This document shows, one piece after another, positions 22,412 through 33,804 of a stretch of 64,000 nucleotides of DNA; the first letter of the stretch is position 1; each line of letters starts with the position of its first letter. Under the pieces are notes generated by a model. It saw nothing but the letters and a program-made list of their open reading frames with translations, had not been told where the DNA came from and did no database searches. The translations under genes and the position numbers were made by a program. The DNA comes from Plantago major (lineage: Eukaryota > Streptophyta > Magnoliopsida > Lamiales > Plantaginaceae), in the NCBI GenBank assembly GCA_026545765.1, contig CM048842.1, forward strand, positions 33,402,370 to 33,466,369. The letters run 5' to 3'.

Positions 22412-23060
22412 TTAAGTGACTGTTGATTCAACATTGTCAGTATTCTGGTTTTTCGAAATGATTTTTTGATAGAGAAAACAAAAAGGTTTCATGTGACCAG
22501 TTTTGAAACAAAATTGACACAATAATATTTTCTTAGAGGCTTTGTCGACATTACCCTTTTCTTTCAGAAATCTAGGAGCATCTTTAGCAAAAGAAGGATG
22601 TTTAGAAAAATCAGAAGTTTCAGAGATTTTATCATTATTAGGGTTCTCATGATATTCTATACATTTGGTTCCTTCATTAACTTGTGCCAATACCTCATCC
22701 AGCTTAGCAAATGTGTGTTTAGCTTCAGTTACCTTGGTGGTCACTCTTTCCAGTTCAGCATCCTTCTTGGTGAGCTGTATTTCCAGATGCGCAATGCTTT
22801 CCTTCAGGCTATGGTTCTCATTCCCAAGAGGTGAGCTGTATTTCCAGACTTTCCAAACTTTTTAATCTCATCAAGTAAAGTATCATACATCAGCTTTGGA
22901 TCTTCAATCAATTGTTCTTGTCTTAATTCTTCCTCCAATCGATAATTTGCATTCAAATCAAGAGAACCATGCATGCATCTAAAATTAGAGTCAGCAAGAT
23001 TTACCTCTTTACCCGTTCGAAGATGTGTTGTCTCAACATTAAATGAATCGATATAGTAAA
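22412..23060 (-). pseudogene. Copia gag with zinc knuckle (element H)
   Basis: The frame 22412-22744 contains CQFCFKTGHMKPFC, a CX2CX4HX4C zinc knuckle, after a charged, partly helical segment (KHTFAKLDEVLAQVNEG). Coding traces continue toward 23060, where the Mutator-like insertion interrupts. Confidence 0.8.
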
Positions 23061-23069
23061 AAAGAATAG
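23061..23069. repeat. 9-bp target duplication of the MULE (left copy)
   Basis: AAAGAATAG, repeated exactly at 24077-24085. Nine bases is the length made by Mutator-type transposases. Confidence 0.8.
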
Positions 23070-24076
23070 GAAAAATTACATATACTACCCCTTAAATTGA
23101 CCCCCATTTCAGATTCCCCCCAGATTGGCTTAATTTACAGATAGACCCATTTTTTACAAAGGAGAATTCTAACAATTACATCCAATCCCAAAAGTCAACT
23201 TTTTCTCCTATTTTATCTTTTTCTTTATAATTCCATAATTACATTAGTTTTAGTTTATTGCAAAATAAGCCCTAACAATTTTCAATTTTTATAAAAATAT
23301 CCCCAAAAATTTTACTTATTAAAATTTTAACCCTCCTTCTCCACCACCACCCACCACACCACCACCAACACCACCACCACACCACACCACCACCCCACAC
23401 TGCCACCACCACACACCACACCGCCACCAACACCACCACTTCCAACACCACCACCATCACCAACACCACCATACCACCACCACCCACCACACCACCATCA
23501 CCACCCGCCAACACCACCACCAACACCACCACACCACCACCACCCACCACTGCCGGAGCTTCCATGGCGGAAGCATTGTGCTTCCTCCATGGAAGCTCTG
23601 TAACAGAGCTTCCATGTCGGAAGCACAAGCTTTGTAACAGAGCTTCCATGACGGAAGCACTGTGCTTCCGCCATGGAAGCTCTGTTACAAAGCTTGTGCT
23701 TCCTCCATGGAAGCTCTGTTACAGAGTTTCCATGGCGGACAGAGCTTCCATGGAGCTTCCTCCATGGAAGCTCTTTTACAGATCTTCGATCTTCCATGGT
23801 GGAAGCCCATGGAAGCTCTTTTCCGGCAGTGGTGGGTGGTGGTGGTGGTGGGGAAGAAGATGGGTGGTTATTTTTGTAAGTTATAAAATATTTGTGTCAA
23901 GTATGTAATAAAATGAAACTTGTAAATTGTAACTGAGTCCATTTAATTTAATTTACCTTTATTTTTTATTTGGTCAACTCAAAAATGGGGATTTGGACTT
24001 GGATGTAACTGTTGCCAATTTAGGGACGAATCTGTAATTCGGCCAAATTTAAGGGGAACCATAGGTAATTCACCCG
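23070..24076. mobile_element. Mutator-like nonautonomous element
   Basis: About 1.0 kb between 9-bp duplications AAAGAATAG. The ends are imperfect terminal inverted repeats: GAAAAATTACATATACTACC at the left, and read inward from the right GGTGAATTACCTATGGTTCC, both followed by CCTTAAATT. No transposase. The inside is a C/A-rich ACC triplet tract (about 23335-23550), an array of inverted GGAAGCTC...GAGCTTCC units (23551-23830), then a G/T-rich counterpart (23830-23870). The long valine/tryptophan-rich frames over this region are artefacts of the triplet repeat. Confidence 0.8.
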
Positions 24077-24342
24077 AAAGAATAGTTTCAGTCCTCAAAC
24101 TATCTGCACTGTTGAGCCAACAGTCCTTCTCACCAGTCTCTTGATCACACTCTTCTTTCCTTCTCATGGCAGATAGTAACGTTACAACTTGAGTGGATCC
24201 AACTGAGGTATCTTCTGGTTCCTCTTCGTCTTTTTCTGGTAGTAACAAGGAAACCTTGTACTGATCTAAGACATCCATCCAAGACCCTGAGTCCATATTA
24301 AAACGTACAAAATACACACCTATGAATTAGGTGCCTAGATCT
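24077..24342 (-). pseudogene. Copia gag N-terminal remnant (element H)
   Basis: The minus-strand frame 23979-24317 includes MDSGSWMDVLDQYKVSLLLPEKDEEE, likely the start of the gag coding region between PBS and MULE. The part below 24077 belongs to the MULE. Identity as gag rests mainly on position. Confidence 0.5.
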
Positions 24343-24352
24343 TGATGCCAAT
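24343..24352 (-). other. Primer binding site-like sequence of element H
   Basis: Minus strand ATTGGCATCAAGATCTAGG next to the LTR end resembles the usual TGGTATCAGAGC site with changes. Position fits. Confidence 0.55.
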
Positions 24353-25433
24353 TGAAAGAATTAAAGGACTGGGACTTGTTACTTCTAACTCAACTTTGTT
24401 TTGAATGATGTTAATCAAACAGTATAGTGACACAGGTTTTGACCAAGTAAAAAATCACTGTTAAGAACAATGTTGTTCTAACAGTTAAACACCAAAACTC
24501 AAACAATAAATCAAACACAGCTGAATATAACAATGTAGACCAGAATAAATCTGGGGACCTAGAATATGTAAATCACAGAGTAACAGTCACTGTTGATAGT
24601 GATGATAAGGCAACAGTGTCTATAACACTACTTGACACTGATGAACAGAACTACAGATTTCTGCACAACAATAACAGACAACAACATAAAGTAAGCATTG
24701 AAGATCAAAATAAATCTTAGCAGGTATATGAATATAACTGCCGTGCCTTAGGTAAAATATCCACTATCAATGAAAGAGGATTTACGAAACTAGGTTTAAG
24801 GCTCTACAAGTCAGAAACCTTAAACTATAAAAGCTAAACAGGTGTAGCCAAAACAACTACCCAAGTTATGCTCACCACTAAAGTATCTAGGTTACGCACT
24901 AGAGATACAGAATATAACGTAATGTTTAGCTAATGTACAAGACAAAGAGTATTATGTGTATATAGTCGACTAGCTCTATTCTTGCACACTTGAAACAATG
25001 AACCATCTCTTATATTTATAGAGTCTTGAACGTCCAGAAGAGATGAGTCATATATATTGTTGCCTTGCATAAGATCTTCCCTTGTTTTCTCAGAATTTGT
25101 TCTTTCAGCATATTGCATTCCTTCTTTAGATCTTCAAAATCTTTCCGTCCTTAAATCTTCACATCTCATTCCTTCTTTCTTCGATGCATACCAAACCTGT
25201 TCCTATACCATAATCAGTCAACCAAATTCGTGGAACTAGGTGAAGTTAGTGAATAAAGGTAAAATCCTAATTTATAGAAAATAAGTGCAGAGACAGCACA
25301 ACCGCTGTTAAGCAAACATTGACAGTTCACTCCTGTCGCTGTTATGACAACAATGTCTGTATCTTGCACTTTCAAATTACAACACTGAGAATTCAAATAT
25401 AACAAAAACTACCTACTATCGCGAGAAATATCA
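24353..25433 (-). repeat. 5' LTR of copia element H
   Basis: 1081 bp. Minus strand TGATATTTCTCGC to AATTCTTTCA. No coding. It contains AACAGTCACTGTT (24582-24594), a palindrome that also occurs at 22375-22389 in the internal region. TATA-like TATAAATATAAGAG on the minus strand near 25010-25022. Confidence 0.75.
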
Positions 25434-26270
25434 GTTAGAAATGAAGAAAAAAAAGGTAGAAACGAGGTCTACACCCCCTTCTCTACTCCCAACCTCAACA
25501 CCATAATCTTTGTTATCAACAATAGCATCAACGATATCATTCCAACTCCCCGGTTCCACCGGGACTACATCACAAGGAATTAAATCATTGGAAGTCGAAC
25601 GTACCTTATTCTCCTTGGAAGGAGATTCGTGGTGGCTACATCTCCCACACTCCTCCACTTGTGATTTCGGAACCTCGACCCTTGCTCTATCTTTTGATAC
25701 CATTATTTCAATAGGTACCTTAGTGATAACAGTGGTTGCCATGGCGTTTTCGGTTGCTTCGGGCAACCTCCCCTTGTAATGGATGCGACTCCTGTCAAGC
25801 AACTCTTGAAGTTTCCTATTGATGTCCTTGTTGTCACCTTCTAGAACCGACAAATTTCCATCCGTCTTCTCTTGGTGCCTTTGAGCTCGGTCGATAAACC
25901 TCTGCGACCTCTCCATGAACTCCTCGATCTTCCTCGATTTGCTATTCGAGGAGGAATCCTTTTCTTGCTCCTCTTCCTTTGGAGTAGGATTCTCACAATG
26001 GTCGTTCGAGTAGCTCAGCTTCGACCGATCAACATTAGGGTAGATTTGGTTAGGAGCCAACCTATGAACCGGTACCTTCCCTCCAAATCCTACATCCCTT
26101 GGTCTATACCTCGGTAAATATCCCCCATTATGCCCTTGCACCCAATACACCTCCTCTCCTTCTTTCGGAGTAGCAATCTCAGACACCTCCTTGACTGAGA
26201 AGTCTTCCCTACATTGAATAGCCCCGTGTCCGTAGTTGTTGCAAATCCCACACTTCTCCTAAGCAATTTG
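25434..26270 (-). pseudogene. Gypsy gag, C-terminal half with zinc knuckle
   Basis: Minus strand. Near 26240-26262 it reads CGICNNYGHGAIQC, a CX2CX4HX4C zinc knuckle, then EVYWVQGHNGGYLPRYRPRD, and a long charged helix (KIEEFMERSQRFIDRAQRHQ). This is the layout of Athila-type gag after the retrotransposon gag domain. Its N-terminal half is most likely 43477-44076, separated by LTR F2 and everything nested in it. Element H lies directly downstream. Confidence 0.78.
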
Positions 26271-26476
26271 ATGTGCACTCAGATATTTTGATTTCGTTGT
26301 AGAACTTGTAACCCCTAAATACAAACAAAGGTTAATTTTTTTACGTCGGAAGTCTTCAAATCCATTGTTTATAGCGGAAAGCTGACTCGGGATGTCGTTC
26401 TCCACGGACACTTAGCATAGGAACAAACAAGTATCGTATTTAAATTGCATGCAGAAAGTAAACAAAATGATTGTAG

Positions 26477-27435
26477 TGTTGAGGGTGTAACTCCCCAACT
26501 ACTTAGATTTATTTCAACTCCACTAATGGGTGCCAAGGTAAGAAGCTCCTTGCTAGGTAAGGATCAAGGCGTAAGAACCAGCGACCAACTACTTCGGTAA
26601 GGACACGCACTTGAGTGGGGGTGGGGGTTAGTGCCCGGTTTGCTAAGTGTCAAACCGGGATGAGACTTTACTCGAGAGTGACTGAAGATCAACTCTGTAT
26701 AATATTCGGGATTGAGGTCGTGATGTGACTTGTGTGTTGTGACTTGTTCAAAGTGACTTACTTGTTGGGATGTGTGCCTTATTTATAGGCTATCATAAAA
26801 ATGGAAGGCCTTTCTAGGATTGCGCCAAGTGTAAGGCTACGATTGAGCCACCAATGCTAATATGAGGCCCATAGCCCAATAATGAAGCTTTAGCCCATGC
26901 CATCTTGGGCTTTAGGGGTAATTTGGTCATTATTGGGAGAGTTCTTGAGGGTGTGACTAGTTCTGCCGAGTTCCCAGGTTCGGAGAGGTGGGTCCGGATG
27001 ATTGGTCCGAACCATATTTGGTTGTCAGCTGAGGAAGTTCTCCTGCCTGTCCAACTCTTCCGATTCAGAGCTCCTGGGTTCGGACATCTCACTCTTTGGT
27101 GCCCATTTGCTTGGTTGCTTTATGAGATGGTCATGCTGGATCCGAGTTGACATCCGGATCGGAGTCCTTGGGTCGGAGAGGGTACTGACTTAGCACTATG
27201 CTCCTTTCCCAGAGAGGCTCGGACCAAGGTGGGTCGGACCTACGGTTCCGGGTCGGGCCTTGTAGGTCCAAATCCTTTGTTCCTTTCTTTTAGGGTGGTT
27301 CGGACCATGGTTGGTCTGCCCGGATCGGACCGTTGGCTCGGACTAAAGTGTCTCGGATCCATTGGATGACTTAGGGCGCCTTAGGATTTGTTCCTAGGTC
27401 CTTTATGACGGATTGGACATATTTTCGTATCAACA
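26477..27435 (-). repeat. Solo LTR M with TGTAG target duplication
   Basis: 959 bp, TGTTGAGGGTG to CGTATCAACA (plus strand), with TGTAG at 26472-26476 and again at 27436-27440. A TATA-like CTATAAATAAGG on the minus strand (about 26780-26791) gives the orientation. Rich in GGTTCGGAC/GGTCGGACC repeats between 26980 and 27350. It is absent from the matching place in F1, so it inserted after F1 and F2 separated. Confidence 0.85.
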
Positions 27436-27849
27436 TGTAGAACAGATGATTAGATCACAGTATACCCTAATTGATGTGATGTATTCGATGGTTGTGAAGG
27501 TTTAAAGGATCCCCGACCTCCCTCTGCCATGCTATTCACAACTTCCTAGTTAAAATCCTACGCGATTACCTCTAACGACAGCAGGGCATAATACTATGGT
27601 GTAGAGGCGCAGTCAGCATGAGTATCCCTACTCAGTTCAATGAAACTACTGTGTCACTCAGCAGAACATCACACCACGAAGAATGTATAGAGTTGTATAA
27701 CCACGATTTACGTCTAATAACTATTCCATTAATATATCACGGTATATAAAGAAGTAGCAAAAGCAGAGTTACGGCGGTTCGCCTTTACAAGAGAAAGTTA
27801 GCTACTCATAGTATTCTGCTAAAGATAGAAATCGAAAACAGTAAAGAAA

Positions 27850-27915
27850 GAAAGAAAGAAAGAAAGAAGAAGAAGAAGAAGAAGAAGAAGAAGAAGAAGA
27901 AGAAGAAGAAGAAGC
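27850..27915 (+). repeat. GAAA/GAA microsatellite
   Basis: A run of GAAA units followed by about 15 GAA units inside LTR F2, where F1 has only CTTCTTCTTCC. Confidence 0.95.
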
Positions 27916-27948
27916 TTAGTCTTTGATGTCTTCGTGCTGCTTCTAGGG

Positions 27949-29369
27949 ACTTAGGAATATCTGTTAGTATTTTGATCACTCATCACATGTTCTTATCTTA
28001 GCCAGAAAGGTGATTAAGAACTCTTGGTTCACTTGAACGTTGTAAAAGAGGAAATCACTGAGTATGATTAGTCTAGTAAATCTTGTATTAGGATTATAGG
28101 TCTATGAGTGTAATTTTTATTTCCAAAAGACCATGAAGATCAATCCTAGCAATGGAGCTTTTCTGAAGATTAGAAGACTGAAGATTGCACAAGATTTATG
28201 AAGATATCAAGGTTAAGTCTCATTTGATTTAAAATGTCTCTGGACCATGTTATAAGTGTAACATTTGCACATATGCTAAGTCTTGAACATATTAATCAAA
28301 GAAGGGAGACATGTGAGCTTCCAGAAAGCCTCATGTATCCGTTAAGACTAAAGGACAATGAACAGTACTATGCATTAAATGCATCGGCAGAAATGCTGCA
28401 AAAAGCAAGTCCTCTCTGAAACATGAGATAGTGACTTCTGAGTACATAGTTCAAGATATAAACGGATATAATTTGATAGAGAGCACAATGGATACAATTC
28501 AAGCGCCTCTCAAATTTATCTATATATATCACACACTTAGATGCTTGAAAATACATACCTTAGAACGCTCTATCTTGCAAACTTACCATCAAGCAAAGTA
28601 TTCTCTCAAGCACTCTACTACCCTTTCTGAAAGCTTTCTGTTGCTTGAAGAATCACTAGTAGTTCTAAGTTGTCCTGAACCTTAACAAGAGATTGTTATT
28701 CGTGAAAGAGTTGAACTATCAGATACCCTTTCTGAAGCTCATTCTCCAGAACGGACATCAATTACTTGGGTCAGTAAAGAGCAGACTGCCATCCACTGAA
28801 CAAGTGTATTAAGTAGTCTTGTTCTATTAGGCTCTCTGAAAATGTAACTGAAAAGTTATACGAGAAGCCTCTCTGACAAACCTTATAACCAACACCTTCA
28901 AGGCGTGGAGTAGAGGAAGTACTTGATTTGGGAAATCAGGAAATAACTCCAAGGTTATCTGAGTAGAGGAAGTACTTAGCTCTAGGAGCTGGGGAATAAC
29001 TCAGGGGGAACATTTGGTTGGGAACCATTTGTTTAGGAATCTTAGAATAGGATTATTGTAAGGTGAACTCAATTATCTGTTCTAGTGAATTCTGGGTCTC
29101 AGAAAGACCGAAGTGGGTTAGTTGGAGGATTACGCCACCTCCAGATACCACTATATTTGTTGTGTCGTTTACCTTTCTGTATTTACATTTCAGCAAAGCA
29201 CACACACACATATTTATTATTTCTGCACTTATCTATCTTAAAGTATTCCACGCTCTGAATTTAAGTATCAGAAACCCCCAGGTTTCCGAGAAACTGTGTT
29301 TATCGACAAAAGTTTTAAAAGACTATTCACCCCCCTCTAGTCTTTTACTTTACCTTATCTGGACCAAAA
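27949..29369 (+). repeat. 5' LTR of copia element B
   Basis: About 1421 bp. The first two bases are AC where the 3' LTR has TG. It ends ATCTGGACCAAAA against ATCTGGACCAACA in the 3' copy. TATA-like TCTATATATATC at 28519-28530. The 61-residue frame at 28234 occurs identically in both LTRs, but LTRs do not code, so it is not annotated as a gene. Confidence 0.93.
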
Positions 29370-29371
29370 AG

Positions 29372-29383
29372 TGGTATCAGAGC
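29372..29383 (+). other. Primer binding site of element B
   Basis: TGGTATCAGAGC, matching the 3' end of initiator tRNA-Met, 2 bp after the LTR. Confidence 0.95.
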
Positions 29384-29486
29384 AGGAGGTTCACAAGCCT
29401 TCTGCACTGAACCTAGATCCCCAGATAGGTGAAGAAATTTTGTCCCTCTCTGAGGATTATATAATTTGTGTGTTAAGTGTGCAGGT

Positions 29487-31990
29487 ATGTCTCTGAGTGA
29501 TGTGCCCATTCTGAAACCGGAAAACTACGAGAAATAGAAGAACAACATGATGCTCCATCTGGAGGCCATTAGTGATGAGATGATCTATGTCATCAATGAA
29601 GGGCCTATCAAAATTAGACAACTCAAACAAGTTACTGAGGTGTCTGATGGAAGAAAAGCCTCAGACAAGGAAGATGGAAGCGAGGATATGGCTGCCAGTG
29701 ATAGTGGTCATGTTGCTCGTGGAAGCATTATGTATGAAGACAAGCCAAGAGAGCTCGACATCCAAGATGCCAAGAGACATGATTGGATGGTCAAGCTCGT
29801 AATATAATCATCGATCGACACTGAGCACACATACGGTAAATCGTGGGTGCTAAACGGCGAAATTGCACAGCAACCGATTGAAAAATCATGCGGAACTGAG
29901 AAAACCAAAGAAAACAAGTTCGAAGTTCTTAAATTGAAGTTCCAAAACTTCAAACAAGGTCCCACTGAAACTCTGGAAGAACTTGATTTCAGATTTACTA
30001 CTCTTATGAGTGATATGGCTGCACTTGGTGAAAGCAATAGATACTCCTTGTCAGAAAAGATTAAGACTATTGTCGGAAGTCTCAATCACAACTGGGAACA
30101 CACTAAGTTCTTTTATTTCACTCAAGGGATGCCAAATATTACTCCAGTAGAGCTCTTCTCTCATCTTGCTACTGTAGACTATGAGACAACTCAAAGAGAA
30201 CAAACAGCTGAAAAGTTGCAAAGTGTTGCTCTAGTTTCTCGATGTTCTTCTGGAAAGAAGATACCAAAGATGCATCTGAAGAAAATGCTCTTGCAGTAAG
30301 ACACATGAAGAAATTTTTGAGTCAAGAGATTGAGAGAAGAAAAGCTAAAGAAAAGCTGAAAAAGCATCTTGGCCCAAACTATCATCAGTACAAGAACATA
30401 CAAATGAACAACTCTCTGAACACTCCCATTCAGAAAGGTGTTAGTCTTCAAGTCAGCAGAAATAGAAAATGATATCTGCTTCTATTGTCAAAAGCCTGGT
30501 CACTTCAAGAGAGATTGTCCTGCTTTAAATAAGCTCAAGACAGGTGACAAGAAGGACAGAAGAAATTTCAAGAGAAATCAAAGGGCCTTACTGACTGAAG
30601 AAAGGAAGAAGATTCAAATTCAACTTGATGCTCTAGACATTGAGACAGATTCTGAAGATGGAGATTCAGATGACTCAAACCTACCATCACCAGAATCGTG
30701 TGGAATCACCCACGATGTAATCGACTTCGGCCTTAAGAAGAATGAAATGTGTGGAATTGCTGAGATTGCTGGTCCAGACATCTCCAACATTGAAATATGT
30801 CTTATGGCTGATGAGGTAACTAACAATTCACAATTTCTGTACTATGAGAGTGATGATGGAATTGAGGATCTGGAGTTGGTCAAGAGTGAATTGGATCGTT
30901 ATGAGAAAGAATTTCTGGAAGCAAAATCCAAAACCAGAATTCTAGAGGAAAGCAAAGAAACTCTTGAAAAAGAGGTTTCTGAGCTAACCAGAGTATCTGA
31001 GAACAAGAACACTGAAATAGCCTTTCTGAAAGCTCAGATATCTGAGAATGAAAATTCTCACAAACTAGCCTTGGATGAACTTAATAAGAAAATGATGAAG
31101 CTGCTTTCTGAGAATGAAGAACTCAGAAAGAAAGAGCTATCCTTCCAATCTTATGCAAATGCTAGTGACACTCTCACTGAGGTTCAATCCTATATGAGAG
31201 ATCCCTCTGAGAAAGGTGGACTTGGACTTGATGAACAATCGAGTAATTCATCTCCTCTGAAGAAGAGTGATGAAAGGTTGACCTTTGTAAAAAGTCAACA
31301 GAATGGTTCTTCAACCACCTATAGCATTGGTCAGAAAGCTAGGGTAGTTGACAAAGGAAAAGGAGTAGCAGCCCAGCCTTTGAAAGAACAACAAGTTCAC
31401 AAGAAACTTGTGGATAAGGTTTCTGAAGAGAAACACAACCCTTAGACATGCAACCATCCACATTGCTACATTACTAGGGAAGGAAGAATTGCTGGAATAG
31501 GCAAATTCTCTACTGTACCATTTTATGAAAATAAAGATGGTGCAGAAACTAGTAAGGCTTCTGAAGAACGTATTCAGAAAGCCAAAGGTGTTCGAAATGG
31601 CATTGGCTATCGTGCTATTGGAAAAGTTCTTCTGCAACAATATAAGGAAGGAAAAGAACAATGGCGCAAGGCTGATATTGCACGTAGAAATAGACAGAAG
31701 TGGAAGAAATCTCAAGCCACTGAAAAACTGAATGCCAGAGCTAGAAGGAACCTGGTCAGAAAGGCTAAGTTTGCTGAAAAGCAACCCGTAAACCTGTGGT
31801 CCGTAAAGCACCAAAGGGAACACCTAGAAACACCCCAAGAAGGAAAATTGAGATCAAAAATACTGATTTTATTGCATCTCCTTCTGATCAAGTTAGACAA
31901 AAACAAACTCCCAAGAAATTCAATAAAATGTGGATTCCTATTGGAAGAATGTTTAGTCTAAATGGTTCTATCTCTGAAGCAAGAACCTAA
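29487..31990 (+). pseudogene. Copia gag (element B)
   Basis: ATG 29487 (MSLSDVPILKPENYEK), then a TAG at 29535-29537 where element A has tryptophan. The UBN2-type gag core is at 29847-30299 (VLKLKFQNFKQGPTETLEEL). The zinc knuckle CFYCQKPGHFKRDC (CX2CX4HX4C) is at about 30477-30518. Next comes a coiled coil of about 100 residues (ELVKSELDRYEKEFLEAK), then a basic tail in another frame to 31990. The coiled coil after the knuckle is a feature of large Sirevirus gags. At least three frameshifts. Confidence 0.9.
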
Positions 31991-32007
31991 CTTCTGTTTC
32001 CTGTTTT

Positions 32008-32415
32008 GTGCAGAACGCCTCTTGGACTAAGGCTCAATGGCTATTTGATAGTGGATGCAGAAAGCACATGACAGGAGACAAAGCAAATCTGATCAACTAC
32101 AAAGCTTGCAACAATGGACCAGACATCAGATTTGTTGGAGGAGAATTAAATCCCTCTATGGGATTTGGCAACGTCAAATTAGGATCATTAACAATCACTG
32201 ACGTATTACATGTTAAAGGTTTGAAATATAATCTATTTAGCATGAGCCAGTTTGCAGACAAGGGATTCACTGTGAAATTCAAAGCAAAGTATTGCAAACT
32301 TATAGACAATGAGTCAAAGCATACCTTGGTTGCTCGTGGAAAGGCGCCTTTATGTTACCGATCGCATCTGCCACAATCAAGAATGTCTCATGGTGAGTCA
32401 ATCAGTCACATGTAA
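32008..32415 (+). pseudogene. Copia protease and start of pre-integrase (element B)
   Basis: WLFDSGCRKHMTGD gives the retropepsin-like active site (aspartate in DSG). FGNVKLGSLTITDVLHV and LKYNLFSMSQFADKGF lead into the GAG-pre-integrase region. A frameshift near 32330 interrupts before the HHCC domain. Confidence 0.9.
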
Positions 32416-33804
32416 GAGCACCTTGTTATGGCACAAAAGAATGAGTCACTTGAATTTCAAAACTCAACAAACTTGCCAAGAAAGAGTTAGTGGTTGACCT
32501 TCCCAAAACATCTTCGAAAGGATGGTATCTGCTCACTTTCGGATGGGGAAACAATCCAAAATCTCTTTCAAGTCCAAAACCGACACTCTAGTGTTAGACC
32601 AACGCAACTATTACACATGGATCTTTTGAATCATCTATAACTAGTTATGGGAAAGAAGTATGGTCTGTTGTTGTAGATGACTTCTCAAGATTCACTGTTG
32701 TCTTTCTAAAGCGTAAACTGATGCTAGGGTGGAGATACCAAACTTGCTGAATAAGCTTGAATTCATGAAAAATGACAAAGTATCTGCAATCAGAACAGAC
32801 CATGGTACTGAGTTTGTCAACCAGTACATAAAGGAGTTTTGCCAAAGGTATACAACACCAACTTTCCTCTGTAAGAACACCACAACAAAATGGTGTTGCG
32901 AAAGGAAAAATAGAACCTTAAAGAAGCAAAGAAGGACAATGCTAATATTAATCGAAATAAGTGAAGTTTATTGGGTTGAAGTCAAACACAAAGATGCTAC
33001 ACTCGTAATGTATGTTTGATAAACAAACACCATGACAAGACCCCATATGAACTCTTGGTTGATAGACCCCCTAATATCAAACATTTAAAAGTATTTGGTT
33101 GTAGATGTTTTGTTCTTAACAATGGAAAAGAGTATCTAAGAACATTTCAACCAAAGGCAGATGAAGGTGTGTTTCTTGGTTATTCTATGAATAGCAAAGC
33201 ATACAGAGTTTACAACAAAAGAACAAAGAAGATTGAAGAATCAGTTCATGTTGTATTCTATGAAGGAAGTAAGGAAACACCCCTTGCTGATGAACTCTCA
33301 GAAAGGTTCAAGGAACTAATGATAAAGGATTCTGAAGAGGAACCCTCAGAAAGGAAAAACATCATTATGGAAAGGGAGGATGACTCTGACGAAGAAAATC
33401 ATGAAATGCCTAGTAACAACCAGATGATTCTCAGACATGATGAAGAATTTCCTATGAGAATTCCAGAAATGGAAACTGAAGATGTTCATCAGAGAGCTAA
33501 CTCTGGAAATGACCTCTCTGATAGGCATGTCCCAGAAAGCTCTCACACTGAGCAAGTGTCAGACATTCACCGCCCTTCTGAGGTGCAAAATGTCACTGAT
33601 ACTGAAGAAGTATCAAGTCATAATCATAGTGATTCACATTCAAATCACATAGATGTTGACCCTAATAGCCCTAAACCCATGATGAGATGGATCAAGGATC
33701 ATCCTGCAAAAGATGTGATTGGACAAATCAATCAAGGTGTTAGGACTAGGAGAGCAATAGCTGAAAATGCTAACTCTCTCTGGATGTTTCATCTCAAACA
33801 TTGA
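32416..33804 (+). pseudogene. Copia integrase (element B)
   Basis: WHKRMSHLNFKT (HHCC start) at about 32428. The catalytic block IRTDHGTEFVNQYIKEFC lies at 32790-32850, and a degraded counterpart of the TPQQNGVAERKN block (KNTTTKWCCERKNRTLKK) follows. 33016-33804 is the integrase C-terminal region (FGCRCFVLNNGKEYL, then FLGYSMNSKAYRVYNKRTKK) plus an acidic linker to RT. The HHCC zinc domain and first catalytic block are broken by frameshifts. Confidence 0.9.

Larger units (their letters stand above)
21450..25433 (-). mobile_element. Copia element H, internally deleted, interrupted by a MULE
   Basis: Minus strand: LTR (24353-25433), PBS-like site (24343-24352), gag with zinc knuckle, protease/pre-integrase piece, a deleted middle, and an RT/RNase H piece at 21450-21760, which the LINE cuts off. 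The sequence is clearly different from A, B and C (RNase H block with SRPDIMFxV-like spacing), so it is another copia lineage. A Mutator-like element sits in its gag region. Confidence 0.85.

Noticed and set aside
23272-23908. Long valine/tryptophan/glycine-rich and MEALLQS-type frames on both strands
   Set aside because: They are produced by the ACC/GGT triplet tract and the inverted GGAAGCTC units of the Mutator-like element; every frame is open for that reason.
26814-27193. Overlapping frames of 63-92 residues
   Set aside because: Inside solo LTR M; no recognisable domain and no codon bias.
28234-28419. 61-residue frame found identically at 41757-41942
   Set aside because: It lies in the two LTRs of element B. 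Identity reflects the recent LTR duplication, not a coding gene.
29372-29383. tRNA gene
   Set aside because: The tRNA-like string is a primer binding site only; no cloverleaf can be drawn around it or around the other PBS sites.
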